NCBI GenBank assembly: GCA_964496975.1
Contig: CAZCBN010000081.1
Span: forward strand, 1 to 13,804
Direction of reading: 5' to 3'
Length of the DNA: 13,804 nucleotides
Source of the DNA: CAZCBN01 sp964496975
GTDB taxonomy: Bacteria; Planctomycetota; Phycisphaerae; Phycisphaerales; UBA1924
Positions 6,618 through 13,804 of this stretch are shown piece after piece. The position numbers were made by a program, and so were the translations under genes. Each line of letters opens with the position of its first letter. Position 1 is the first letter of the stretch. Below the pieces are notes generated by a model. The model saw nothing but the letters and a program-made list of their open reading frames with translations, was not told the origin of the DNA and did not search any database.

Positions 6618-7916
6618 ATGCCCCCCGCCAATCAGCCCACCCTCTTCCGCATCCTCGGCCCGGGACTCCTCTTCGCCGGCGCCGCCATCGGCGTCTCCCA
6701 CATCGTCCAGTCCACCCGCGCCGGCGGCCTCTACGGCCTGGGCCTCATCCCCGCCATGCTCCTCATCCACCTCCTGAAATACCCCGCCATCTCCGCCGGC
6801 GCCCGCTACTCCGGCGCCACCGGCACATCCATCATCGCCGCCTACCGCGCCCAAGGCCCCCTCTCCTTCATCGCCGCCGCGCTCGTCATCTTCGCGACCG
6901 CCATCCCCATCCAGGCCGCGCTCTCGCAGGTCACCGCCGCCGTGCTGCTCGCGTCCTTCCCCGCGCTCGCCGACCTCACCGGCGGCGCCCCCCTCTGGGT
7001 CACCGCCCTCGCCCTCCAACTCCTCGCCGCCGCCATCACCGCCGCCGGCGGCTTCGCCTGGCTGGACACCGCCATGAAGGCCCTCGTCACCACGCTCGCG
7101 ATCACCACCATCGCCGCCGCCATCACCGTCGCGCCGCGCCTCGAATGGTCCACCCTCACCCTCCTCCCCGAGGGCGCCCTCACCGGCACCGGCTTCACCT
7201 TCCTCCTCGCCTTCCTCGGCTGGATGCCCGCCCCCCTCGACGTCTCCGCCTGGAACAGCCTCTGGACCATCGAAAAGCACAAGGGCCTCGCCCAGATGCC
7301 CGGCCCCCGCCTCGTCGCGCTTGAGTTCCTCATCGGCTACGTCAAGTGCGCCGTCCTCGCCGCCGCCTTCATCGTCCTCGGCGCCGCCCTCATCCACGCA
7401 CCCGGCGACACCCCCCGCGACGGCGCCGGCATCGTCGCCCAACTCCTCACCCTCTACGGCGACGCCCTCACCCCCGCCCTCCGCCCGCTCATCGGCATCG
7501 GCGCCGTCGCCGTCATGTTCTCCACGCTCCTCGCCGGCACAGACGCCCTCCCCCGCGTCCTGCACGCCTTCATCCGCACGCCCACCCCCCACGCCGCCGC
7601 GCCGGGCCACACCGCCCAGCGGCCCACGGCGGGCATGCTCGCCCTCCTCGCAGGCCTCATCGCCGCCGCCACCGCCGTCCTCGCCCTCGCCGGAAAAAAC
7701 GCCTTCCTCGCCATCGTGGACTTTGCCACCGTCCTCTCATTCCTCTCCACCCCCGTCCTCGCCGTCGTCAACCACCGCCTCATGCACGGCCCGCTCACCC
7801 CTCCAAACGCCCGCCCGCGCCGCTGGGAAACCGTCCTGAGCTGGGCCGCCATCCTCGCCTTCACCGCCTTCGCCGCCGCCTACGCCCTCGACTTCGTCCG
7901 CGCCAAACTGGCCTAG
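6618..7916 (+). CDS. NRAMP-superfamily (MntH-like) membrane transporter with altered metal motifs
   Basis: 432-residue inner-membrane protein with about 11 hydrophobic segments spread from residue 13 to 425. The opening ILGPGLLFAGAAIGVSHIVQSTRAGGLYGLGL (12-43) is the hallmark first helix of the NRAMP/MntH superfamily. The DPGN metal-site motif of true Mn/Fe importers is replaced by GVSH (25-28), and the helix-6 motif MPH by MPAP (203-206, in GWMPAPLDVSAW). It therefore belongs to a divergent NRAMP-related branch. Transport of a divalent cation is likely by kinship, but the substrate is not predictable. Start ATG 6618 is chosen over an in-frame ATG at 6570, because the earlier one adds only a Pro/Thr-rich stretch; a weak purine run (6603-6610) precedes 6618. 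No partner gene is evident. Confidence 0.85.
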   Translation: MPPANQPTLFRILGPGLLFAGAAIGVSHIVQSTRAGGLYGLGLIPAMLLIHLLKYPAISAGARYSGATGTSIIAAYRAQGPLSFIAAALVIFATAIPIQAALSQVTAAVLLASFPALADLTGGAPLWVTALALQLLAAAITAAGGFAWLDTAMKALVTTLAITTIAAAITVAPRLEWSTLTLLPEGALTGTGFTFLLAFLGWMPAPLDVSAWNSLWTIEKHKGLAQMPGPRLVALEFLIGYVKCAVLAAAFIVLGAALIHAPGDTPRDGAGIVAQLLTLYGDALTPALRPLIGIGAVAVMFSTLLAGTDALPRVLHAFIRTPTPHAAAPGHTAQRPTAGMLALLAGLIAAATAVLALAGKNAFLAIVDFATVLSFLSTPVLAVVNHRLMHGPLTPPNARPRRWETVLSWAAILAFTAFAAAYALDFVRAKLA

Positions 7917-7930
7917 GCTTGTCGCGTTCC

Positions 7931-7960
7931 GGTGGCACAGGTCTCTCGCCCGTGCCCACC
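7931..7960. repeat. Imperfect hairpin repeat of the GGTGGCAC...GTGCCCACC type
   Basis: The arms GGTGGCACAGG (7931-7941) and CCCGTGCCCACC (7949-7960) pair with one bulged G and one mismatch around a 7-base loop. A related hairpin lies after the transaldolase gene at 8741-8766. Similar GTGGCAC palindromes are, from memory, dispersed in planctomycete intergenic DNA. Here it lies 14 bases after the transporter stop and may act as an mRNA 3' structure. The rest of the gap up to 8017 is C/T-rich with no Shine-Dalgarno sequence. Confidence 0.5.
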
Positions 7961-8017
7961 GCCACCCGTGTTCCCCGTTCACCCAGTCCCCATTCCCCAT
8001 ACCCCCACCCACACCCC

Positions 8018-8665
8018 ATGCAGATCTACATCGACACCGCCAACCTCGACGAAATCCGCCAGGCCCACGACCTCGGCGTCCTCGACGGCGTCACCACAAA
8101 CCCCTCCCTCATCGCCAAAGAAAAGGTCGACTACGGCCACCGCCTCGCCGCCATCTGCGACATCGTCAAAGGCCCCGTCTCCGCCGAGGTCATCGCCACC
8201 GACTACGCCGGCATGATGACCGAGGGCCGCGAACGCGCGAAGATCGCCCCCAACATCGTCGTCAAGCTGCCCAGCACCGCCGACGGCCTCAAAGCCTGCA
8301 AGGCCTTCGCCGACGAGGGCATCAAGACCAACATGACCCTCTGCTTCCAGGCCATGCAGGCCATGCTCGTCGCAAAGGCCGGCGCCTTCCTCGTCAGCCC
8401 CTTCATCGGCCGCCTCGACGACATCTCCCAGGACGGCATGGACCTCATCCACCAGATCCGCCAGATCTACGACAACTACGGCTACCAGACCAAGGTCCTC
8501 GCCGCCAGCGTCCGCCACCCCAAGCACATGCTCGACTGCGCCCTCGCCGGCGCCGACGTCGCCACCCTCCCCCTCTCCGTCATCACCCAGCTCATGAAGC
8601 ACCCCCTCACCGACATCGGCATCGAAAAGTTCATCGCCGACTACCGCAAAGCCTTCGGCTCCTAA
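8018..8665 (+). CDS. tal: Transaldolase, small TalC type
   Basis: Transfers a dihydroxyacetone unit between sugar phosphates in the non-oxidative pentose phosphate pathway. 215 residues, typical of the short TalC/MipB subfamily, which forms decamers. Motifs: FSA/TAL start MQIYIDTANLDEI, VTTNPSL (25-31), SAEV with Glu57, VVKLPST with the Schiff-base Lys83, GIKTNMTLCF (101-110) and SPFIGRLDDI (127-136). SAEV plus TNMTLCF plus SPFIGRLDD favours transaldolase over fructose-6-phosphate aldolase, which has Gln in place of this Glu. The enzyme is cytoplasmic. ATG 8018 is fixed by the family N-terminus; the leader is C/T-rich without a Shine-Dalgarno sequence. Hairpin repeats sit on both sides, suggesting a separate transcription unit. 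No other pentose-phosphate gene is next to it. Confidence 0.95.
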   Translation: MQIYIDTANLDEIRQAHDLGVLDGVTTNPSLIAKEKVDYGHRLAAICDIVKGPVSAEVIATDYAGMMTEGRERAKIAPNIVVKLPSTADGLKACKAFADEGIKTNMTLCFQAMQAMLVAKAGAFLVSPFIGRLDDISQDGMDLIHQIRQIYDNYGYQTKVLAASVRHPKHMLDCALAGADVATLPLSVITQLMKHPLTDIGIEKFIADYRKAFGS

Positions 8666-8740
8666 CCCCCGTCCCCAACGCCCCACCCCTCCCCGCGCCC
8701 CGCCGGCCACCGCCCGCCATCCCGCGCCGTCGTCGCCTCG

Positions 8741-8766
8741 GGTGCCACGGCCTTCCAGGCCGTGCC
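8741..8766. repeat. Hairpin repeat after the transaldolase gene, followed by a C10 run
   Basis: CACGGCCT (8746-8753) and AGGCCGTG (8757-8764) form a perfect 8-bp stem with a 3-base loop, extended weakly by G8744-C8766. It begins 75 bases after the transaldolase stop. It is followed by ten cytosines (8765-8774), not by a T run, so it is not a canonical intrinsic terminator, though it could end or protect the transcript. It shares the GTGCCAC/GTGCC theme with the element at 7931-7960. The remaining bases 8667-8844 show no clear promoter. Confidence 0.55.
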
Positions 8767-8844
8767 CCCCCCCCGCAAACCCAAAACCTACAGCCAAACC
8801 CGTCCCCGGCCCGATCGCTCTCCATCGCCGGCCCCGTGGACACC

Positions 8845-10272
8845 ATGCCGCATCCGTCACCCGCCATCGCCCTCGTCAGCCGCGAGTACCCACCTTTCTA
8901 TGGGGGTGGCATCGGCACATACGCCGCCGCCGTCGTCCCGGCCCTCGCCGCGGCCGGCGCGACCGTCCACGTCATCACCGCCGCGTCCCCGGGCCGCCCC
9001 GCCATCGAGGCCGCCGGCCGCGTTACCGTCCACCGAGTCCCGATGGGCGACGGCTCCCCCGCCGGCGTCCTCCGCGGCTCGATCGCCGCCGCCCGCGTCC
9101 TCGCCCGCCTCCGGCGTCGCCGCGAGATCGACCTCGCCGAGTTCGCCGACTACGAGGCCGCCGCCCTCGCCACCACCCTCCTCCGCGCCGGCTTTCTGGA
9201 TGGCGCCCAGCCCGCCTCCCTGCCCGTTGTCGTCCACCTGCACACCCCCACGCAGGCCCTCGCCGCGCTCCAGAGCGACACAGACCCCGCCCAGCAGCGT
9301 CGCGCCACGTTCCTCGCCGCGCTGGAAAAAGCCGCGATCGACCACGCCGACGCGATCGGCGCCCCGAGCCGCTTCATCGCCGACTGGGCCGCGGCCGCCT
9401 TTCACCTCGATCGTGCGCCCGAGGTCATCCCCTACGCCCTCTCCCCCGGCCTCGCCGCCCCAGCCCCGGCCGCCCCCGAAAGCCGCCGCATCCTCTACAC
9501 GGGCCGCCTGGAGCGGCGCAAGGGTGTCCGCACCCTCGCCGCCGCGTGGGCCCGTGTCGCGCCCGCCGCGCCGGGCTGGACCCTGCGCCTCGTCGGGGCC
9601 GACACCGGCACCGGCCCCGCCGGCACCTCGATGGCCGCCGAGCTGCGCACGCTGCTGGGCCCTGCGCTCGCCTCGACCGTCTTCACCGGCAACCTCCCGC
9701 CCGAGGCCGTCGCGCAAGAACGGCTCGACGCCGAGGTCTGCGTCATCCCGTCGCTCTGGGAAAACTTCCCCAACACCTGCATCGAGGCGATGGCCGCCGC
9801 GCGCCCCGTCATCGTCTCCGACGCCGGCGGCATGCGCGAGATGCTCTCGCACCCCTCGCCCGGCGGCGCCAACCCCGCCGACGCCGGCATGGTTTTCCGC
9901 GCGGGAGACGTCGAGAGCCTCGCGCACAGCCTGCGCACCCTAACCGACCTCTCGCCCCGCGCAAGGCACGACATGGGCCAGACCGCCCGGGAGCGCATCC
10001 TCGCCTGCTGCGACCCGGCGGCCGTCGCCGCACGGCGCCTCGCGTGGTACCGCCGCGTCATCGACGCGCCGCGCGCGCCCGCCCGCCCGAGCGCCGCCGC
10101 CGACCTCTGGCGCGAGCTCAACGCCGGCGGCACCGACGCGTCCCCGCCCCCGCCCCCGCCCATGCCCATCCTCGCCGCCGAGGACCGGTCCGTCTCGGGC
10201 CTCCCGCGTGAAGCACCCGCCGCCGTCTGCGGCCATGCCGAGGAGCCCGCCCTGTGCGCATCGCCCTGGTGA
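8845..10272 (+). CDS. GT4-family glycosyltransferase (GT-B fold)
   Basis: Transfers a sugar from an activated donor, probably to a growing surface glycan; donor and acceptor are unknown. 475 residues from ATG 8845. The N-terminal acceptor domain starts with IALVSREYPPFYGGGIGTYA (8-27), the Gly-rich loop of GT4 enzymes. The donor domain has YTGRLERRKGV (218-228) with conserved Arg and Lys, then PSLWENFPNTCIEAMAAARPVIVSDAGG (302-329), where Glu306 and Glu314 form the EX7E motif. Residues about 411-475 are a low-complexity tail with a seven-proline run from CCCCCG repeats. GTG 8836, three codons upstream in frame, is an equally possible start; neither has a Shine-Dalgarno sequence. The end overlaps the next gene by 19 bases. 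The next gene is a clear paralogue (MRIALVSREYPPFFGGGIGT). No signal peptide or membrane helix. Confidence 0.92.
   Translation: MPHPSPAIALVSREYPPFYGGGIGTYAAAVVPALAAAGATVHVITAASPGRPAIEAAGRVTVHRVPMGDGSPAGVLRGSIAAARVLARLRRRREIDLAEFADYEAAALATTLLRAGFLDGAQPASLPVVVHLHTPTQALAALQSDTDPAQQRRATFLAALEKAAIDHADAIGAPSRFIADWAAAAFHLDRAPEVIPYALSPGLAAPAPAAPESRRILYTGRLERRKGVRTLAAAWARVAPAAPGWTLRLVGADTGTGPAGTSMAAELRTLLGPALASTVFTGNLPPEAVAQERLDAEVCVIPSLWENFPNTCIEAMAAARPVIVSDAGGMREMLSHPSPGGANPADAGMVFRAGDVESLAHSLRTLTDLSPRARHDMGQTARERILACCDPAAVAARRLAWYRRVIDAPRAPARPSAAADLWRELNAGGTDASPPPPPPMPILAAEDRSVSGLPREAPAAVCGHAEEPALCASPW
10142..10161 (+). repeat. CCCCCG hexanucleotide tract inside the GT4 gene
   Basis: About three CCCCCG units encode part of the seven-proline run near the C-terminus of the first GT4 enzyme. 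A six-base unit preserves the frame if copy number changes, so slippage would only lengthen or shorten the proline run. Confidence 0.55.
10240..10245 (+). promoter_or_regulatory. Ribosome binding site of the second GT4 gene (GAGGAG)
   Basis: GAGGAG lies eight bases before GTG 10254 and within the coding sequence of the preceding gene. It decides the GTG start, which also aligns with the N-terminus of the paralogue. Confidence 0.7.
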
Positions 10273-12554
10273 GCCGCGAGTACCCGCCCTTCTTCGGCGG
10301 CGGCATCGGCACCTTCGCCGAGGCCACCGCCCACGCGCTCGCGTCCCAGGGCCACGCCGTGCGCGTGCTGACCCAGGGCCCGCCATCGGTTGAGGGCCAG
10401 CTGAACGCCGCCGGGTCGGGTGTGGTGGTCCACCGGCTGGGCGAGCACACGGCGGGCGGCTTCGTCGCGCACGAGCTGCGCTTCGCCGTGCACGCTGCGC
10501 GGTGCCTGGCCCGTCTGTCGGCGCACGGCCTCGTCGACGCGGCGGAGTTTGTCGACACGGAGGGCGCCGGCGTGGCCGCGTGCCTGGCGCACGCCCTGGG
10601 CGCGCGCCTGCCGGCGATCGCCGTGAGCCACCACACCAGCAGCCCGCACATGGCCCGGCTCCACTCCCTGCCGCTCGACGGGCCCGCCGCGGCGGCGGCG
10701 CTGCGCTTTGCCGAGCACGTCACCACGCGCTGTGCGCACGCCAACGCGGCCCCGTCCACGCACTTCGCCGAGTGGACGCGCCGCTACGCCCGCCTGCCGC
10801 AGCGCCCGCAGACCATCCGAAACCCGCTGCCCGCCGCGCTTGCCGGCCCGCGTCGCGGGCGTGCGTCGGCGTCGGGCGTGCGCACGATCGTCTACCTGGG
10901 CCGGCTGGAGCCGCGCAAGGGCGTCGAGTCGCTGGCCCTCGCGTGGCGTCTCGCGTCGCCGCAGCTGCCGGGCGTGCGGCTCCGCTTCATCGGCCGGGAC
11001 ACGCCGACCGCACGGCTCCCCGGCTCGCCCCCGGGCCGCCGGGGCTCCATGCAGGCCTGGCTCGTGGACCTGCTGGGCGACGCGGCCGGCACGGCCGAGT
11101 TCCCCGGTGCCATGCCGCCCGCCCGCGTCGCCGAAGAACTCGCCGCCTCCGCGTTGCTCGTCGCGCCCTCGCTTTGGGAAAACTTCCCGTACACCGTGCT
11201 TGAGGCGATGGCCCTCGGCTGCCCGGTCGTCGTCTCGGACGCGGGGGGCACGGCGGAGATGGTCCGCGGCAGCGGCGGCGGCGTGGTGGTGCCCGCGGGC
11301 GACGCGCACGCCCTCGCCGACGCTCTGGTGGACACGCTGCGGCGGAGCGACGCCTCGCTCGCGGCGATGGGGCGGCACGCCTCGGCGCACGTGCGGTGGA
11401 TGTGCGAGCCCGCGCGCCTCGCGACCGAGCGCACGCAGTGGTACATGGCGGCGCGGGACCAAGCCCGCGCGGCCTTCGGCCCGAACGCGGCCGGCGTCGG
11501 TGCGCGGCACGAGGCCTGGCGGGCGGTGTGGCTCGGGGCCCGCGGGTGGTTGAAGGGGCCGGCCCGGACCGGCCCCGTGGCGCAGGAGTGGACGATGCCC
11601 GAAGCACTGGAGACCGATGCGCCCGTGGCCCGCGTCTCGTGGGACGGCCCGGCGTCGGGCGACGTGGAGCTGCCGCTGACCCGCGCCACGCCCTGGGCGA
11701 TGCTCTTCGCCGAGCGGGCGATGCTCCCCGCGGCCGACGCGGCGGAGCGGCTCTTCTTGCACGCGGGCGCGCTGGCGGGTGCAGCTCGCGTGGAGATCGA
11801 GGCCCCGGCCGAGGCGGCGGCGCTCGTCGCGCTCTGGCTCCGCACGGCGCTCGTCGACGCGGCGGCGGAGGTCGCGTGGTGCGACGCCGGCGAGCCCGAC
11901 GACGACGCAGGCGCCGCGGGAACGGCTGCCGCGGGAACGGGCGAGTCCGGCCTGGCGGCGCGGCTCGCGGCGCTGCTCAGTGACGAGGTGCCGGGCGACG
12001 CGGTCTCGGGCGGCGCGGTGCTCCGCGCCGGCGGTCGCCGCGCGGTGGCGGCCGACCCCGAGCGGCTCTTCGAGCTGCTCGAGGCGATGGTCGACGAGTG
12101 GGAGATCCGCTCGAGCGGCGTCACGGGCGGCGGCCCCGAGGGGTGGACGCGGCGGATGCGCGCGGCGCTGCAGCGCTGCGCCGACCGCGGGCACACGCGC
12201 GTCGCGGTGTACGGCGCGGGCACGCACACCCGGGCCATCGGCGAGGCGCTGCGGCGGCCCCCGGTGAGCATCGAGTGCATCATCGACGACGCGGCGGCGA
12301 ACCACGGGCAGACGCTCTGGAACTACCCGATCGTGTCGCAGGCGGACGCGCTCGCGCGGGGCGTGCAGGCCGTGGTGCTGAGCTCCAACCAGTGGGAGCC
12401 GCAGCTCTGGGAGCGGTCGCGGCCGCTGCGCGAGGCGGGGGTTGAGGTGCTGCGGCTTTACCGCGATCTGTTCCCGGGGCTCGACGAGGGCGGGGCGAAG
12501 GCCGCGCCGGCGGTCGTGGTGGCGGCGGGGGTGTCGCAGACGAGCGCGGCGTAA
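10254..12554 (+). CDS. GT4-family glycosyltransferase fused to a long C-terminal region ending in a Rossmann-like domain
   Basis: 766 residues, about twice a normal GT4. Residues 1-400 are a GT-B glycosyltransferase: MRIALVSREYPPFFGGGIGT, YLGRLEPRKGV (214-224), and PSLWENFPYTVLEAMALGCPVVVSDAGG (305-332) with the EX7E pair Glu309/Glu317. Residues about 418-640 are Ala-rich and unrecognised, with a 15-base tandem repeat in a linker (about 548-565). Residues about 647-737 look like a Rossmann-like nucleotide-binding domain: RVAVYGAGTHTRAIGEAL (649-666), IECIIDDAAANHGQTLWNYPIVS (673-695), QAVVLSSNQWEPQLWER (705-721). Similar modules occur at the ends of sugar-modifying enzymes. GTG 10254 is supported by GAGGAG eight bases upstream and by alignment with the first GT4; the 19-base overlap suggests coupled translation. 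Codons end in G far more often than in genes before 10 kb. Likely role is surface polysaccharide assembly, with the tail perhaps binding a nucleotide sugar; that is inference. Confidence 0.9.
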   Translation: MRIALVSREYPPFFGGGIGTFAEATAHALASQGHAVRVLTQGPPSVEGQLNAAGSGVVVHRLGEHTAGGFVAHELRFAVHAARCLARLSAHGLVDAAEFVDTEGAGVAACLAHALGARLPAIAVSHHTSSPHMARLHSLPLDGPAAAAALRFAEHVTTRCAHANAAPSTHFAEWTRRYARLPQRPQTIRNPLPAALAGPRRGRASASGVRTIVYLGRLEPRKGVESLALAWRLASPQLPGVRLRFIGRDTPTARLPGSPPGRRGSMQAWLVDLLGDAAGTAEFPGAMPPARVAEELAASALLVAPSLWENFPYTVLEAMALGCPVVVSDAGGTAEMVRGSGGGVVVPAGDAHALADALVDTLRRSDASLAAMGRHASAHVRWMCEPARLATERTQWYMAARDQARAAFGPNAAGVGARHEAWRAVWLGARGWLKGPARTGPVAQEWTMPEALETDAPVARVSWDGPASGDVELPLTRATPWAMLFAERAMLPAADAAERLFLHAGALAGAARVEIEAPAEAAALVALWLRTALVDAAAEVAWCDAGEPDDDAGAAGTAAAGTGESGLAARLAALLSDEVPGDAVSGGAVLRAGGRRAVAADPERLFELLEAMVDEWEIRSSGVTGGGPEGWTRRMRAALQRCADRGHTRVAVYGAGTHTRAIGEALRRPPVSIECIIDDAAANHGQTLWNYPIVSQADALARGVQAVVLSSNQWEPQLWERSRPLREAGVEVLRLYRDLFPGLDEGGAKAAPAVVVAAGVSQTSAA
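11913..11940 (+). repeat. 15-base-period tandem repeat in the fused GT4 gene
   Basis: GCCGCGGGAACGG occurs at 11913-11925 and again at 11928-11940, a 15-base period that keeps the frame and encodes an AAGT-type repeat. It falls in a hydrophilic linker after an Asp-rich stretch, so it probably reflects slippage in an unconstrained linker. Confidence 0.6.
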
Positions 12555-12622
12555 CGCGGGCGCGGCGTCCGCGGGCGCACGGCGCGCGCGCGGCGTGCGG
12601 GCGAGGAGCGGGGGGCACACCG

Positions 12623-13804
12623 ATGACAACGCCCGACGTCTCGATCATCGTGCCGCTGTATCAGTCCGCGGGCACCATCGCGCAGACGCTGGCCTCGCTG
12701 CTCGCGCAGGAGGGGCCGACGCTCGAGGTCGTGGTGGTGGACGACGGCTCGACCGACGACGGGCCCGAGCGCGTGAGAGGCGTCGCGGCGATCGACCCGC
12801 GCGTGCGGCTCGTGCGGCGCCCCAACGGCGGCCTGCCCGCGGCGCGGAACACCGGCATCGACGAGGCCCGCGGCGCGCACCTGCTCTTTTGTGACGCCGA
12901 CGACGGCCTGCACCCGGGGGGCCTCGCACGGCTGCTCGACGCGGCGCGCGGGACCGGCGCGGCGTGCGGCGGGGCGAGCTTTGTGGACGAGGCGTCGGAG
13001 CCGCTGGGCTGGGACAACACGCCGCCGCCCGGGGGCGTGGGCCTTGCCGACCTGCTGACGCGCAACCCGATGATGGTGCCCTCGCAGATCTTCTCGCGGC
13101 GGGCGCTGCGCGGGCTGCGGTACGACGAGACGCTTCGCGCCGCGGAGGACTGGGACCTCGCGCGGCGGCTCGCGTTCGCGGGGCAGCGCTGGGAGGCGGT
13201 GCCCGACGCCGCCGCGCGGCCGACGTCGTGGTACCGGCTCCGGCCCGCGAGCATGAGCCGCGACGGCACGCGCATGATCATCGCCGTGCGCACGGTGCTG
13301 GAGCGTGTGCGGGGGGAGCTGGCGCGGCTGACGGCGGACGAGGCCGCGGACGAAGCGGCGGACCTGGAGACGCTCGCCGGCGGGCCCGGGTGGTTCGAGC
13401 GGGCGGTGCTGCGGCACGCGCTCGAGCACGCGACGGTGGACGCGGTGGGGCCGCGGCCGGACCGCGTGGCGCGGGCGCTCGCGACGCTGGCGGTGGGACG
13501 CGAGGCGGCGGGGTGCCGCGGCACGGGCCCCCGGCCCGGCCTCGGCGGCGGCGCGGCCGAACGCGGTGCGGAGGGAAGGGCGCGCGACGGGGCGGCGCTG
13601 GCGGAGCAGGCGTACTGGTCGGCGGCGTACGCGGCGTGCCGGTCGCCCCGCGCGCTGTGGGCCGACCCGCCGGCGTCCACGGCGGAGCGGCTGCGGGCCC
13701 TTTGGCTGGCGATGGAAGCGGCGGGCGAGGCCGCGGCCGGCGCGGCCGATGCGGCGCCGGCGTGGCTCGCCGAGCGGGCGGCGCTCGACGCGGCCGACCG
13801 GGAG
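12623..13804 (+). CDS. GT2-family glycosyltransferase, 3' end outside window
   Basis: Inverting GT-A glycosyltransferase using a nucleotide-sugar donor, probably in the same glycan pathway as the two GT4 genes. 394 codons are visible and the frame is still open at the window end. Motifs: VSIIVPLYQSAGTI (6-19), VVVDDGSTDDG (37-47), RRPNGGLPAARNTGIDEARG (65-84), FCDADDG (89-95) as the DxD-like metal site, and AEDWDLARRLA (174-184), the ED motif of the catalytic base. The catalytic domain ends near residue 220; residues about 225-394 are an Ala/Arg-rich helical extension I do not recognise. The start ATG 12623 is fixed by the family N-terminus; GAGGAG (12603-12608) is rather far upstream, with G-rich sequence in between. 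The 68-base gap after the fused GT4 gene holds no terminator, so one operon is likely. Confidence 0.9.
   Translation, partial: MTTPDVSIIVPLYQSAGTIAQTLASLLAQEGPTLEVVVVDDGSTDDGPERVRGVAAIDPRVRLVRRPNGGLPAARNTGIDEARGAHLLFCDADDGLHPGGLARLLDAARGTGAACGGASFVDEASEPLGWDNTPPPGGVGLADLLTRNPMMVPSQIFSRRALRGLRYDETLRAAEDWDLARRLAFAGQRWEAVPDAAARPTSWYRLRPASMSRDGTRMIIAVRTVLERVRGELARLTADEAADEAADLETLAGGPGWFERAVLRHALEHATVDAVGPRPDRVARALATLAVGREAAGCRGTGPRPGLGGGAAERGAEGRARDGAALAEQAYWSAAYAACRSPRALWADPPASTAERLRALWLAMEAAGEAAAGAADAAPAWLAERAALDAADRE

Noticed and set aside
8018..8665. Fructose-6-phosphate aldolase instead of transaldolase
   Set aside because: SAEV with Glu57 and the TNMTLCF and SPFIGRLDD motifs follow the transaldolase pattern, not that of the aldolase, which has Gln at this position.
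9495..12629. Open frame of 1044 codons on the - strand
   Set aside because: It lies antisense to two clear glycosyltransferase genes; long antisense frames are expected when the wobble base is nearly always G or C. Its translation is Arg/Ala-rich with no family motif.

Overview
The window is very GC-rich and almost fully coding, with every recognised gene on the + strand. It suggests a high-GC bacterium. I lean towards Planctomycetota, perhaps the Phycisphaerae, because of the divergent GroEL without a GGM tail, the dnaJ-grpE-fmdB grouping, the many starts without a Shine-Dalgarno sequence and the hairpin repeats of the GTGGCAC type between genes. This placement is inference; no rRNA or other decisive marker is present.

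Layout. (1) 2-790: the C-terminal half of a GroEL chaperonin. (2) 791-2061: a compositionally different block with one gene, coding for a basic N-terminus, a putative winged-helix region and a C-terminal nucleoside 2-deoxyribosyltransferase/TIR-like domain. It sits exactly between groEL and dnaJ. (3) 2067-4433: dnaJ and grpE (ATGA overlap) and an FmdB-type zinc-ribbon protein with a long Lys/Ala/Pro tail. (4) 4486-6515: holo-ACP synthase (acpS) and an AMP-forming acyl-CoA/acyl-ACP ligase. (5) 6618-7916: an NRAMP-superfamily membrane transporter with altered metal-site motifs. (6) 8018-8665: a small TalC-type transaldolase, with a hairpin repeat on each side. (7) 8845-13804: a glycosyltransferase cluster, made of two tandem paralogous GT4 enzymes (the second fused to a long C-terminal region ending in a Rossmann-like domain) and a GT2 enzyme that runs off the window.

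How the genes work together. GroEL, DnaJ and GrpE serve protein folding; DnaK is not in view. AcpS loads acyl carrier proteins with phosphopantetheine, and the neighbouring ligase activates fatty acids, so these two plausibly form a lipid module. The three glycosyltransferases are spaced as one operon and probably build a surface glycan. The gene at 862-2061 is the outlier: it has near-balanced base composition, AT-containing codons and an effector-like domain resembling those of prokaryotic immune and stress proteins. It is the best candidate for an undescribed system here, but a defence role is a hypothesis. No RNA genes, CRISPR arrays, insertion sequences or origins were seen. No gene-free stretch exceeds about 180 bases.
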